IMG/VR virus record: IMGVR_UViG_3300037487_001088 | Span: 1-41,379 of that record | DNA length: 41,379 nt | Source of the DNA: a virus | Strand: one strand, 5' to 3' | Part shown: piece by piece, positions 6,000 to 14,720 of the stretch | Numbering within the stretch: position 1 is the stretch's first letter | How the letters are laid out: every line of letters starts with the position of its first letter | Translations under genes and position numbers: made by a program | Notes under the pieces: generated by a model | What the model was told of the DNA's origin: nothing | The model's database searches: none | The model's input: the letters and a program-made list of their open reading frames with translations, nothing else

Positions 6000-7826
6000 T
6001 CATGGATGGTCGTATATTACATGAACGTGCCCGGACGAATCAACCCAACTCAAATCGTCTCCATTTGGAGAGTATAGGTAAGAGTACGTCCCGTCTCCCC
6101 CATACAGGTTCATTTTGGGGGAGTATATATACGCGGATCCCGCACGAATATATCCATACGCCACAATATCCTTAAAATTTGCACCCCCGGCACCGGTAAT
6201 CTGCCATCCGGTATCTCCGGGAGAATAAGACGGGGTTTGTATCGTTCCCTCTACTGTTAGAATGCTTCCCGAAGAGATCGTACATGTTGCAATTGTCCCT
6301 CTCACAATAACATTAGAAAATTCAGCACTGCCATCCCCATTAATCTGCCATCCTGCCGATCCCGCTGTATATGTCGTGCTTTTAACCGCGCCGTTAATTG
6401 TCAGTACGGATCCGGATGCAATAGAAGTTGTGTATAGCGTCCCTCTGATTTTTACCGAGTTAAACTCTGCGTCACCGTTTGCTTTTATTTGCCATCCTGA
6501 TGTGTCAGCAACGTAATTCCCGCTCTTGATAATCGAATCCCCACCAGTGGTTCCAAGCGTGATCGTCTTTGCATTGAGGGTTGAGGTTTTGATAGCGTCT
6601 GCGGTGATGGTGTTCGCGGTGATCTGCCCTCCGTTAATCGTTGTCACTCCGGCAGAAGCCCAGCCAGAGATCTTAACACCCCCCAAAATCTCAACCTGTC
6701 CGGCAGATATTTGAACGGCTACATTGTTCACTAATGATGCCGTCTCTGCGGTGTTCGCTATCAGGTCTGCAAGGCTCTTGGTAGCGTTTGCCAGTTCCAG
6801 CGATATTTCTTCCGGCTTTGATAGGTTCGTTGTAACCTTTACAATCTTGACATTGACATTCAACCCCAACCCGGTGATCGGATCAATAAGATCAGAATTG
6901 ACTACCCGGACGATCTGCCCGATCTCGAAACTCTCGTAATCGAAAGAGAAGTCCGGGTGCTCTGCAAGGTTCACGGCATCAACCGTGTAGGAATAGACCG
7001 GATCTTTGTATTCAGCCAATACCTTTTGCGCCCATTTCAGCAGGGTTGATGGATGGGTGATGCGCTTATCGGTAATCCTCCGGGGATGCACGCCATATGC
7101 AAGTTGTGATGCTGCATTCTCAATATACTCGTAGGTTTCCCCAGCATCAATGAGGTTAAGTTGTACCTCCTTCTCTCCGTATCCATACGCGTAGAGTTTG
7201 TTGGTGATGCTGGTGAAATCCCGTTTCCGGGTTACGCCCTCCATGTTTTTTGCGTATCGGATCTCTCTCGTGGGCGTGGTTGTGGATGGCTCGTTATACC
7301 AGTTGAAATGGCGATCCTCATCCACCTCGATGTATCCCCCCAAATAACTCACGCATTGCTGAAACGCTTTCAGGAGATTGACATTTTCCACCGCTATGCA
7401 GAATGTCGTTGTTGGCTGGATAGTTCCGACCGTGATCGCGGGTGTGCGGGTCTGAAGTGCAAGCAGGGCAGTGACTATCGCAGTAGGTGTTTTCGGTGTG
7501 GCTGTGGTATCATACGAGATGTTCTCTTCATCTACCAGTTGCACCATCGCTCCTGCATAGTTACAGGCGATCACTTTCCCTGATGCGGTCCATTGATCGG
7601 TTGCATCTTCAAGCGTGTAGAGTCCCTCGAATCGTGATTTAAGCGTGTTCCAAATCTTGACCTCATACGCAGTTGTCAGGAATGTTGTTTTTGCATCGTC
7701 TGCCGGTAAGGAGAATGAGAGCGTTGGGGCTGCGTTCGCCTCTTTTGTTAGCGAGATGTCGAGTGCATTTTCAAGGTATGCCGACTTTACCCCTGCGGTT
7801 GTAAACGCCCAGATCTGATATGTCAC
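6000..7826 (-). CDS. Tail-tip / tail-associated protein with C-terminal repeat modules
   Basis: About 609 residues from a GTG at 7826, which lies just after the upstream stop and has a GGGGTGG ribosome-binding site. An ATG at 7841 or a longer start at 7904 are alternatives that overlap the adhesin gene. The N-terminal half resembles baseplate-hub/Tal proteins of siphoviruses (strands, a D-x-Q-x-T-A-S-G-K motif, KAFQQCVSYLGGYIEVDEDRHFNWYN). After about residue 420 come hub-tail text (INGGQITANTITADAIKTST) and three related beta modules, each containing GWQI-x-G-x-G-x-A-x-F-x-x-(V/I). This part likely forms the trimeric tip that contacts the host. No catalytic lytic motif is obvious. Confidence 0.75.
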   Translation of the reverse strand: MTYQIWAFTTAGVKSAYLENALDISLTKEANAAPTLSFSLPADDAKTTFLTTAYEVKIWNTLKSRFEGLYTLEDATDQWTASGKVIACNYAGAMVQLVDEENISYDTTATPKTPTAIVTALLALQTRTPAITVGTIQPTTTFCIAVENVNLLKAFQQCVSYLGGYIEVDEDRHFNWYNEPSTTTPTREIRYAKNMEGVTRKRDFTSITNKLYAYGYGEKEVQLNLIDAGETYEYIENAASQLAYGVHPRRITDKRITHPSTLLKWAQKVLAEYKDPVYSYTVDAVNLAEHPDFSFDYESFEIGQIVRVVNSDLIDPITGLGLNVNVKIVKVTTNLSKPEEISLELANATKSLADLIANTAETASLVNNVAVQISAGQVEILGGVKISGWASAGVTTINGGQITANTITADAIKTSTLNAKTITLGTTGGDSIIKSGNYVADTSGWQIKANGDAEFNSVKIRGTLYTTSIASGSVLTINGAVKSTTYTAGSAGWQINGDGSAEFSNVIVRGTIATCTISSGSILTVEGTIQTPSYSPGDTGWQITGAGGANFKDIVAYGYIRAGSAYIYSPKMNLYGGDGTYSYLYSPNGDDLSWVDSSGHVHVIYDHP

Positions 7827-7827
7827 T

Positions 7828-8793
7828 TTACGCCACCCCATTGATTTTCGCAATACTGGCTTTGGCAACTCCGCAGACTTTTGATACGCCGGAATACGTG
7901 ACACCGCAGAGTTTCGAGATGTTGGTTGTTACAAGAGTGTACCGTATAATTACGATACCTGAACCACCATTACCCCCGGCGCCGTCCGTTGCACATCCTC
8001 CACCACCACCACCTGTATTAGCAGTGCCTGAATGACCCGGTGAACCGGCAGAGTAGACATGTCCATCTCCTCCACCATCCGCGCCAGTGCCGGCGGTGCC
8101 AGAATTTGTTGAACCTCCACCACCACCAGCAACGCGAGTTGTATTTGCAGATTCTCCTAATATAGTAGAGGCGTCAAAACCGGCACCACCATTCCCACCA
8201 GCCCCGGCTTGGTAATCCTGACCAACTGCCGAATATCCTCCGCCACCTGCGGCATTATATGGAGAGCCACTCGAACCACTACCCCCCGCCTTACCCTCAG
8301 TTCCTGTTCCAGCGGCACCAGTAATACCGCCCTGATAACCACCACCGCCACCAGAACCGCCCGATGCGGGATCAGTAGACGTGTAATATCCGCCATATCC
8401 TCCACCGTGGGCTGTGATTAAATCGGTTCCTTCTGTAGTACCAGAACCAACTTGTATAATGGAATTTCCACCATTTGCCGGTGTGGTTGTACCGGTGCCG
8501 CCATTACCTACTGTAATAGTTACCGTTCCAGAAACAGCAAAGTTTTTGGTTGCGGAATTTTCTTTAACTCCACCTGCACCACCCCCGCCGCCTTGATTCT
8601 TCCCTCCGCCTCCCCCTCCAGCTACTTCAACATACTCAATACTGGTTACACCGGTTGAATCCCACGTTGTCGCTCCATTTCCGGTTCGATAAGTATATTT
8701 TTTGATTATTGTACCTGCATCCGCTCCACTACCTGTTCCGGTATCGCAGTAACAGTTGCCGTCGTTCTGGTTACCACTCCATGAGAATGTCAT
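7828..8793 (-). CDS. Glycine-rich adhesin
   Basis: A 321-residue protein about one third glycine. After a small N-terminal domain it has EYVEVAGGGGGG, then repeated GGGG, GGSG and GGNGG stretches ending GGSGIVIIRY, the classic layout of phage glycine-rich adhesins that fold as polyproline-II helix sandwiches. The last 30 residues hold three copies of an S/A-K-x-x-GV-like motif. It lies between the tail fibre genes and the tail-tip gene. It probably sets host range by binding the archaeal cell surface. The start at 8793 overlaps the upstream stop by 4 bases. Confidence 0.75.
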   Translation of the reverse strand: MTFSWSGNQNDGNCYCDTGTGSGADAGTIIKKYTYRTGNGATTWDSTGVTSIEYVEVAGGGGGGKNQGGGGGAGGVKENSATKNFAVSGTVTITVGNGGTGTTTPANGGNSIIQVGSGTTEGTDLITAHGGGYGGYYTSTDPASGGSGGGGGYQGGITGAAGTGTEGKAGGSGSSGSPYNAAGGGGYSAVGQDYQAGAGGNGGAGFDASTILGESANTTRVAGGGGGSTNSGTAGTGADGGGDGHVYSAGSPGHSGTANTGGGGGGCATDGAGGNGGSGIVIIRYTLVTTNISKLCGVTYSGVSKVCGVAKASIAKINGVA

Positions 8794-9017
8794 TTTAACC
8801 TCTCAACGAATCGGCGAATCTTATCTGCATACTGTTTATTCGCGGCGTAAACAACGAGTGAACCTTGAGATGAGGTCAGCCATGTGACAGTACAGTTTGA
8901 GTTGTTGATCTGATTGTACTCGTCGTGGTGGAGAGCCGCCGATTGAAACATATCTTCCCGAAGTTTCTCAATCACCGGCTTCTCTACCCATATCCCTTCT
9001 ACGAACTGTCCGGGCAT
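8790..9017 (-). CDS. 75-residue tail-region protein, unknown
   Basis: Mixed alpha/beta sequence with no membrane segment. Its N-terminus (M-x-G-x-F-x-x-G-x-W-x-E) and C-terminal basic helix resemble the unrelated-context protein at 25658-25912, so the two may be distant paralogues. It sits between the 363-residue fibre protein and the adhesin, with a 4-base overlap on the adhesin side. It could be an adhesin chaperone or adaptor; this is inference from position. Confidence 0.6.
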   Translation of the reverse strand: MPGQFVEGIWVEKPVIEKLREDMFQSAALHHDEYNQINNSNCTVTWLTSSQGSLVVYAANKQYADKIRRFVERLK

Positions 9018-9021
9018 GGTA

Positions 9022-10113
9022 TCACGTTATAGTAATCCAAGTGTTATCAGGCTTGAATAGAATAATGTCTGCGGTCAATGCTCGTCCAACAATCTGAACA
9101 TTCTTTCCGGTTCCGGGTGCTGTTGCTGTTAATGCACCGGGAGTTCCAGAGGCATAGAGAGCTGCACCGGGTGTCCATGTCGTCCAATCATCTTTTCGTG
9201 CAATTCCTACAAGCAAGAACAATCCTGATGCGTCTGCACTTATAGTTGCGATTGCCATACAGACAACGGGCATAGTTGCTTCTGCATCCGAATCTGCAAG
9301 TGCCGCTTCTCCATCAGAGTTGATGAAACACACATCTCCGAAGGCTACGTTGGCATGTGCCGTAAGAGTAACGGTTATGCCTGATGATGTGAGGTCAGTA
9401 CCGAGTGCCTTGACCACTTTGACGCTCTTTCCATCTGCAAGATCAATTCCATTTGCAGTTGCGAATCTGCTTGTATCCGAAGCGTGGACGTGATCCCGGT
9501 GCGCTGCCACAACTGCGGTGCCGGGTCCGGCTGTCCCGTTCATCTCGGGGTTTGTTGCGTCGAATATAGCCTTGTTAGTATATGCCGTTTCACCGTTTGC
9601 AATCCCTACCACATTCAGGAGATTTGCCGCTGGTGCAACAGCTTTCACGACAAGACCGTGATTTGTGGTGTTTGCATTCAGATCAGTGTTGTCATCTGGA
9701 GTGCCGAAATCATCGAGTTTCCGGCTTGTTGCTGCCTTCCCGCTTTCGTGGGCCGCGATATTATCACAGATCTGATCGTAGATACCTGTGGAAAACATAA
9801 CGGCGATCTTCGTGCCGGACCCCCACGCAACACCCGCTCCTATCGTTCCATCAGCCTTTACGCCCCGCGTTGCAGTGGTGAGATTGCCGGGGCCTGATGT
9901 TGCTGATGCACCCGTGATTGTGATCTCTTCGGTTGCGGTTACAGTTGCATCGTCATACCCGATCACAATTCCCTTTGTGATTAAAACCCCGTCTGCGTCG
10001 TGAAATACAGAGGTTTCTGCCACCGGGATCGTGGTGACACTATCATTAATTCCTGCTGATAGCGTCGTGGGTACTGAGTTCTTTTTGAGTTTTGCTAATG
10101 CTGCATAAGTCAT
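9022..10113 (-). CDS. Tail fibre / surface structural protein
   Basis: A 363-residue beta-rich protein, low in Cys and aromatic residues and high in Ala, Thr, Gly. Residues 12-110 read as a virion structural domain (GINDSVTTIPV, then VIGYDDATVTATEEITITG and TRGVKADGT). The centre contains AAHRDHVHASD, a motif typical of phage tail-fibre segments. The last 120 residues resemble capsid-cement or fibre tip beta domains (GDVCFINSDGEA, GIARKDDWT). It follows the 194-residue repeat protein in the tail cluster. Likely a tail fibre; the exact class is not certain. Confidence 0.65.
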   Translation of the reverse strand: MTYAALAKLKKNSVPTTLSAGINDSVTTIPVAETSVFHDADGVLITKGIVIGYDDATVTATEEITITGASATSGPGNLTTATRGVKADGTIGAGVAWGSGTKIAVMFSTGIYDQICDNIAAHESGKAATSRKLDDFGTPDDNTDLNANTTNHGLVVKAVAPAANLLNVVGIANGETAYTNKAIFDATNPEMNGTAGPGTAVVAAHRDHVHASDTSRFATANGIDLADGKSVKVVKALGTDLTSSGITVTLTAHANVAFGDVCFINSDGEAALADSDAEATMPVVCMAIATISADASGLFLLVGIARKDDWTTWTPGAALYASGTPGALTATAPGTGKNVQIVGRALTADIILFKPDNTWITIT

Positions 10114-10119
10114 GCTTTG

Positions 10120-10704
10120 TTACACGCTCCTGTCTTTTTTGGTTACGGTTAATGCGAGGGTTCTTGCACCAAGCACATCTGTATAAGTGACGGTGCTTGT
10201 GTTGGGTGCAATAATCGGAAACTCACCAGTAAACGACGCGATATTATTCACACCGTCGTTTATCACCGTGAAATCGCGCCCGTCAATACAGATCGTTTTT
10301 CCGACTGCTAACGATCCTGCAAACGTGAATGTGAGGGTTCCGTAAACAAACAGAACCCCGCTTGCATCTGCCTGGATGTTGCCTTCACCAGAGAGATACA
10401 CATATTGCGTAAGGCTGCCAGTACCATCCTCATACTGTTCACCAACACCGGATAAGATAGCGTCGATTGATAGTTTCCCTGTCGAATCTACGGTAACGTT
10501 TCCTTCACCAGAGAGATTAACCGCCCCGATAAGATATCCCAATCCGGATACCTGCACGCTGCCAGTACCAGAGAGATATATAGCACCCACGAACATGTCG
10601 CCAGTGCCATACACCTGCACATTCCCCGTCCCATAAAGGTATATGATGGTTTTCCCGGATCGGTCGATAGGACTTCGATCCATTCCGTCCCTATCGAGTC
10701 GCAT
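10120..10704 (-). CDS. Repeat-rich beta protein of the tail
   Basis: A 194-residue protein with about six short tandem repeats of the form (L/V)SG-x-G-x-(V/I)-x-(V/A)-x-(G/S)-x-G in residues 20-125, likely a small beta solenoid. The C-terminal part (VGKTICIDGRDFTVINDG, then FPIIAPNTSTVTYTD) resembles the beta-sandwich found at the end of distal tail proteins and fibres. It is placed between two fibre-type genes. It probably forms a shaft or connector in the fibre complex. Confidence 0.6.
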   Translation of the reverse strand: MRLDRDGMDRSPIDRSGKTIIYLYGTGNVQVYGTGDMFVGAIYLSGTGSVQVSGLGYLIGAVNLSGEGNVTVDSTGKLSIDAILSGVGEQYEDGTGSLTQYVYLSGEGNIQADASGVLFVYGTLTFTFAGSLAVGKTICIDGRDFTVINDGVNNIASFTGEFPIIAPNTSTVTYTDVLGARTLALTVTKKDRSV

Positions 10705-10715
10705 CCAGATCCTCC

Positions 10716-11120
10716 TTATACCCTGGTGCTTCTGATCTTACATTCTCCGATGTTGAACTTTACCGGATCCGTGTCTGCCACTGCCCGGGCGGGGGCTAAC
10801 AGCCCTGTTGCCAGCCGGGTTCCTCCCGTAAGTGCTGAATAGATTGCGAAGTGCGTAATTGTACCCCACCCGCCGGATCCCGCAGTGCCGAAATCAATCA
10901 CCGCACTATTCGCAGACGTGACGATTTCCCCGGCGGTCGTTGCCGCCCCAAATGTGGTCGCTTCCCGTGCGTATCCGGTGCCGGATACCTCAGCACCCCC
11001 GCTTAATGGGTCTCCTACCCAGAGCGAGCAGTAAATCCCTGCAGGCTGACTCATTGCCGATGCTGTCAATAAGTGGTCCTGTAAATCTTCGAGTGTTGCG
11101 GTTACAATGCCTGTTGCCAT
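10716..11120 (-). CDS. Phage tail fibre protein (small family)
   Basis: A 134-residue protein matching a widespread siphovirus family: YCSLWVGDP, then G-x-EVSGTGYAREATTFGAA, NSAVIDFGTAGSGGWGTITHFAIY, and LLAPARAV. Proteins of this family are complete at this length and encoded beside distal tail or fibre genes, as here (4-base gap to the Dit-like gene). Family resemblance is strong; the role within the tail is a fibre or adaptor component. Confidence 0.75.
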   Translation of the reverse strand: MATGIVTATLEDLQDHLLTASAMSQPAGIYCSLWVGDPLSGGAEVSGTGYAREATTFGAATTAGEIVTSANSAVIDFGTAGSGGWGTITHFAIYSALTGGTRLATGLLAPARAVADTDPVKFNIGECKIRSTRV

Positions 11121-11123
11121 GTT

Positions 11124-11702
11124 TTATGCCTCCAAAGGATACTCAATCGTGATCGTAAATCCGGTTACCGGGACGGTCCCGTTGTTCTTTATGCAGATTT
11201 TCGCGGGTGTGCTGGTGTTGCCGCTTGACGTTACTGATAGGGTTGTCCCGCTGGTTGTGATGTTCGCTGTGGTGCTATCCTCCACCTCATACGCATACGG
11301 GTCATCTGCCACCAAGTTCAGCGTAAAATCACTACACCCCACCCATGCCCGGTCAAACGGTAATTGACCGCAATAATGGACAGTATATGTGAGCGCCGGG
11401 GAGTCATCGAACACTAATAATAGTTTTCTTGGTTTGCCATATACGTCGGTGAGTATGCGGGCAAACGCCCTTATAAGTACATCAAGGGCAGCTGCATCAG
11501 CACAATCCTGAAACCTGCAGGGCAGATTAAATGAACGAGGCCCGACATCAGATCCGAACCAATACGATCCTGCTTTGCCGGTGATCTCTGCTACCCGATC
11601 ACGTGTTTCGGGTAGCATCGGTTGTCCCGGAGAATACGAGAGAGTTATCCCGTATGTGCTCGCAGGGAATCCGTTGAGGGTGAATCCCCCATTATCGGTC
11701 AT
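11124..11702 (-). CDS. Distal tail protein (Dit-like)
   Basis: A 192-residue protein following the tape measure gene with a 4-base overlap, the usual place of Dit. It opens with a strand-rich segment, has DVGPRSFNLPCRF and a helix (AALDVLIRAFARIL), then KPRKLLLVFDDSPALTYTVHY and FTLNLVADDPYAYE, as in Sipho_tail/Dit proteins, and ends with a galectin-like beta domain (residues 140-192). Dit forms the hexameric hub at the tip of the tail tube. Confidence 0.8.
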   Translation of the reverse strand: MTDNGGFTLNGFPASTYGITLSYSPGQPMLPETRDRVAEITGKAGSYWFGSDVGPRSFNLPCRFQDCADAAALDVLIRAFARILTDVYGKPRKLLLVFDDSPALTYTVHYCGQLPFDRAWVGCSDFTLNLVADDPYAYEVEDSTTANITTSGTTLSVTSSGNTSTPAKICIKNNGTVPVTGFTITIEYPLEA

Positions 11703-13219
11703 GCTCCAGCCCCCCTCCCTCTATTCTGCCTGCCGATAAGGGTATAGAGATTACGGGCGATTTGCTCCTCATTGCCAGTGAATGTGCAATCCTTAAACAC
11801 AATATCTCCTCCGACCTTGCCCCCTGCGTTGCTACCTGTTAGGGGTACAACGGCTTCGGGTCCTGCCTCCCCAATCATGGCAATCGTGGGCTGTGTGACA
11901 ATACCACCAGCCGCCAGCCGGGGGATTTCGGATAGGTGAAACCCAATAGACTGCCCCCCAATAAGTGGCACCCAACTCGGTACTGAGAAGTTCAGGAGAT
12001 TCAACCCCCGGATCATGGTGTTGATACCGTCAATTACGATATTTACCGCCCATTTCATTGTGGCAACAATGCCTTCCCAAACAACCCCCGCCACTTCTCC
12101 AAGTGCCTTAAACGTCTTTGAGATTACCCCGAATTGTGTTTCGAGGTAGATTAATCCCAGAACCAGCGCTGCAACTGCTGCAATCACCAGCACAATCGGA
12201 TTAGCTGCAAGGAAAATCATCGCAGTATTCACACCCCCGATCAACATCGGGAGTTGAGTAAGTCCCAGAAGCATAGGGCCCCCAATAGAGAGCGCGGCCC
12301 CGACCCCGTCGAGCGGTTCCAGCATTGACCCGGCTGATAATTTCAGTTCATCAAATACATTTTTGACTTTATCTGTTGTACCGATAGCGCTGTCCGCTGC
12401 ATCTGCATACTTTTGCGTGAGCCCCCCGGCGCTTTCGATCTCTGTTTTGTATCCGGTGACTGACTCTTTTGTGATTCCGAGCGACGTGTAAAGTGCATCA
12501 ACATCGCCTTTTGAATCACCAACTGCCGATCTGAATGCCTTTGTTGCCGCTGCACCCTGGTATCCCGCGTCATTCAGGGATAGCATGATCGCTTCTGCAT
12601 CTTCCATGCTCAACCCCATATCATTAAGTTTCGGACCAAGCGTGGACATTGTGCTGGTGAAATCAGAGAGTTCGATGGTGCTGTTCTTTGTCAGGTATGT
12701 GAGTCCATCAATATGGTCCCCGACCTGTTCCAGCGGGATATCGAACGCATTAAGAGCGGGGATGAGTGAACTGGTGACGGTTGCGGCGCTGTTGCCGGTT
12801 GCATCTCCGAGCGTATCCATGCTTTTAGATATGGCCTGCAACTGCTCATCGCCCCGGACCCCTGCACGGGCAAGGAGATCGAAGGTTGCGGTTACATCAT
12901 CCAGCGGGAATCCTGCATCAGAGGTTGCCAGCGCCATTTCTCTTATGGCTTCTGTGGTGGTTCCAAGCGTGATCGCAGTCCCGGCAAATTCGGCATTGGT
13001 TTTCTTTGCATCGTCGGTGAGGGCAACGATTGAGATCCCTACTGCCGTCATACCCAGCGCGATCTCTTTGGAGTTGCCTTTTATGGCGGTAGTGAATGCT
13101 CCGAATCGGCTCTCTGTCTTGGTGAGTTCGGTGTCTGTTTCGGCTAACCCTTTTTTAAGACCGCTGGTATCCGCTTCTATGGGGAACGACAGCCCCTTCG
13201 CAAATCCTTCAAATACCAT
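11699..13219 (-). CDS. Tape measure protein
   Basis: About 506 residues from the ATG at 13219, chosen because AAAGGAGGCGGG precedes it; the frame extends to 13255. The N-terminal half is a PhageMin_Tail (TP901-type) domain: helices with TGTTTEAIREMALATSDAGFP and ATKAFRSAVGD. Residues about 300-400 hold hydrophobic helices, including a strong membrane-like segment (ANPIVLVIAAVAALVLGLIY). Near the C-terminus is AGGIVTQPTIAMIGEAGPEA, a tape-measure signature. At roughly 0.15 nm per residue the tail would be about 75 nm, short for a siphovirus. It follows the tail chaperones. Confidence 0.88.
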   Translation of the reverse strand: MVFEGFAKGLSFPIEADTSGLKKGLAETDTELTKTESRFGAFTTAIKGNSKEIALGMTAVGISIVALTDDAKKTNAEFAGTAITLGTTTEAIREMALATSDAGFPLDDVTATFDLLARAGVRGDEQLQAISKSMDTLGDATGNSAATVTSSLIPALNAFDIPLEQVGDHIDGLTYLTKNSTIELSDFTSTMSTLGPKLNDMGLSMEDAEAIMLSLNDAGYQGAAATKAFRSAVGDSKGDVDALYTSLGITKESVTGYKTEIESAGGLTQKYADAADSAIGTTDKVKNVFDELKLSAGSMLEPLDGVGAALSIGGPMLLGLTQLPMLIGGVNTAMIFLAANPIVLVIAAVAALVLGLIYLETQFGVISKTFKALGEVAGVVWEGIVATMKWAVNIVIDGINTMIRGLNLLNFSVPSWVPLIGGQSIGFHLSEIPRLAAGGIVTQPTIAMIGEAGPEAVVPLTGSNAGGKVGGDIVFKDCTFTGNEEQIARNLYTLIGRQNRGRGAGA

Positions 13220-13221
13220 TT

Positions 13222-13614
13222 TTACTTCCCGCCTCCTTTCGTAGCGCCCACCCATTGCAGCATCGTCGAATAGATATGTTGCATCCGGGTTTCTCGGACT
13301 TCCGCATCTGGGGCGTGTGCCGGCTCCGCGTGCGATTTTGTGGGTTTAAAGTAGTCTGATGGTTTCTTGGTTGTGCCGGTTTTCTTTACTGACACTGTGG
13401 GGATACCATTCTGTAAGATCGCCGCAATCAGTCCAACCCGTTCGTTTTCCATCTTTACAATCTCCTTTTCCCGTTCGATCTTCGCTTCGATGTATGGCTG
13501 GAATTCGGCAGGGGTGAGATCCCCGAACTCTGCCGGGGTCAATCCACCGATTCCATAGGCTGCCCGCTCGATTTCCCGGAATGTTTCCCGGAAACTGCGG
13601 GGGGCGGTGTCGGG
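13222..13614 (-). CDS. Tail assembly chaperone T part, made by -1 frameshift
   Basis: This frame has no ATG or good ribosome-binding site of its own; its first usual start would be TTG at 13542. It is open upstream back to a slippery A AAA AAC in the preceding gene, and reading back by one base gives KKPDTAPRSFRETFREIERAAYG continuing into GLTPAEFGDLTPAEF. The resulting G-T fusion would be 242 residues: 112 from G and 130 from T. As in lambda gpG/gpGT, it sits directly before the tape measure gene (2-base gap) and should guide the tape measure during tail assembly. The Thr-Pro-Ala-Glu-Phe text and helical body fit this family. Confidence 0.75.
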   Translation of the reverse strand, partial: PDTAPRSFRETFREIERAAYGIGGLTPAEFGDLTPAEFQPYIEAKIEREKEIVKMENERVGLIAAILQNGIPTVSVKKTGTTKKPSDYFKPTKSHAEPAHAPDAEVRETRMQHIYSTMLQWVGATKGGGK

Positions 13615-13949
13615 TTTTTTGTATCATCCTTCCCGCTTTTTCCAAGCCATCCGGATGATTCGATAATCCCCTTCATAGCTTTCCCGAACATCTCCATACC
13701 GTTCTCTGATATGTAGCGTTCACAGAGATCCCCGGCCTGTTCAATGGTGATTCTGTCAGCGCCGTACGCGTTAATACAGCACCAGATTAAGCCGCGATAA
13801 GCTACAAAGTTCTTTGAGTCTGCCGTGCCTTTGAGGAGTTCTGTGACGGGCCCGATCTGGTCGTCGAACATGCACATGGCATTGAACGAGACCCGCAGGT
13901 TATAGACCCTTCCACCTGCCTCAAAAACTGTGTGTTTCCTGCCGTCCAT
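13539..13949 (-). CDS. Tail assembly chaperone (gpG-like)
   Basis: A 136-residue protein located between the tail tube and tape measure genes. It begins with a beta segment then a helical domain (YNLRVSFNAMCMFDDQIG, FVAYRGLIWCCINAYG, AGDLCERYI), as in small tail assembly chaperones of siphoviruses. The C-terminal 35 residues are Pro/Ser/Lys-rich and mostly come after the shift site, so they may be disordered in the unshifted product. The A AAA AAC heptamer at codons 110-112 lets some ribosomes move into the T frame. Confidence 0.78.
   Translation of the reverse strand: MDGRKHTVFEAGGRVYNLRVSFNAMCMFDDQIGPVTELLKGTADSKNFVAYRGLIWCCINAYGADRITIEQAGDLCERYISENGMEMFGKAMKGIIESSGWLGKSGKDDTKNPTPPPAVSGKHSGKSSGQPMESVD
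13583..13620 (-). promoter_or_regulatory. Programmed -1 frameshift site in the tail chaperone genes
   Basis: On the minus strand the heptamer A AAA AAC (13614-13620) is in the correct register (X XXY YYZ) of the upstream gene. The T frame is exactly -1 relative to it and has no stop between. A small perfect hairpin GTTTC-CGG-GAAAC lies at 13583-13595, 18 bases downstream, with a second near-palindrome just after it. The layout matches known bacterial phage shift sites; use in an archaeal host is inference. Confidence 0.72.
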
Positions 13950-13960
13950 ACATCACCTGA

Positions 13961-14701
13961 TTACGGGTGCGCAGTGGTTCCGCCGTGTACTCGTATCCAG
14001 TAGATCTTCGGGGTTTTGTTCAGTTCCGATACTACGATTGATACATACGTGACCTTCCCGGCGCCCGTGTTGATTGTAACAGCACCAGATGCAACTCCGG
14101 TTGCTACCACAGTGCCATTGACATAGATGGTGCCTGCCGTTGCGGTTGGAGTGATTGCAATGCTGGTATCATCCACATAGGCTTCGAGATCATACTCATA
14201 GACCGCCGCCGCCGCTGCAGGTGAAGGAGTGAGTGCGTTGCTGTCGTTATCCACAACCGAGAAGAACGGGGTTGTCAGCCCGGCAGCCCATGTGGTTACG
14301 GGGGTTATCCTGCCGTTTACCGTGACTTCCATGTCGAGGTATGCAAGCCCGTCATCTTCTGTCAGGACGCACTTGGCGATCTGCCCGCTGAATGAGAACG
14401 AGTGCCCGCCGCTGTGGAAGTCTGGAGGCATGACAACCATCCATGTATCCATATCACGGTCATAGATATCCGTCCGCAGGGTTTCCTGTGCGGCTGAACC
14501 CGTGTACATGACACGGAACCCCAGATTGTCGTGGTTAATCCATGTCACCAGTTTAGTCATTACCCCGCCGATATTGTTCTGCGAGCGGGTTTCCTTTTCA
14601 GTTGCCGTTGCGCCTGGGTATTTTGGCTGATCCATTTCCCCGATAACAAGGCCATTCTGGAGGATGAATACCCCCAGAGTTGATCCAACTTCTTCTGTCA
14701 T
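13961..14701 (-). CDS. Major tail tube protein with Ig/cadherin-like C-terminus
   Basis: A 246-residue protein in the expected place between tail terminator and chaperones. The N-terminal 160 residues are a beta-rich tube domain (GGVMTKLVTWINHD, MDTWMVVMPPDFHSGGHSF, YLDMEVTVNGRI). An Ala linker (AAAAA, about 165) leads to an 80-residue C-terminal domain resembling the cadherin-like beta-sandwich (DTSIAITPTATAGTIYVNG, ending with IYWIRV). Such Ig-like add-ons decorate the outside of phage tails and may bind sugars or surfaces. Identity as tube protein rests mainly on position and size. Confidence 0.72.
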   Translation of the reverse strand: MTEEVGSTLGVFILQNGLVIGEMDQPKYPGATATEKETRSQNNIGGVMTKLVTWINHDNLGFRVMYTGSAAQETLRTDIYDRDMDTWMVVMPPDFHSGGHSFSFSGQIAKCVLTEDDGLAYLDMEVTVNGRITPVTTWAAGLTTPFFSVVDNDSNALTPSPAAAAAVYEYDLEAYVDDTSIAITPTATAGTIYVNGTVVATGVASGAVTINTGAGKVTYVSIVVSELNKTPKIYWIRVHGGTTAHP

Positions 14702-14720
14702 TTTCTCAATTCCTCACTTT

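Noticed and set aside
12585-13244. Long plus-strand open frame across the tape measure gene
   Set aside because: It is the mirror of a strongly supported minus-strand gene. Its Ser/Val/Ala-rich content is typical of a shadow frame, and it has no promoter or ribosome-binding site.
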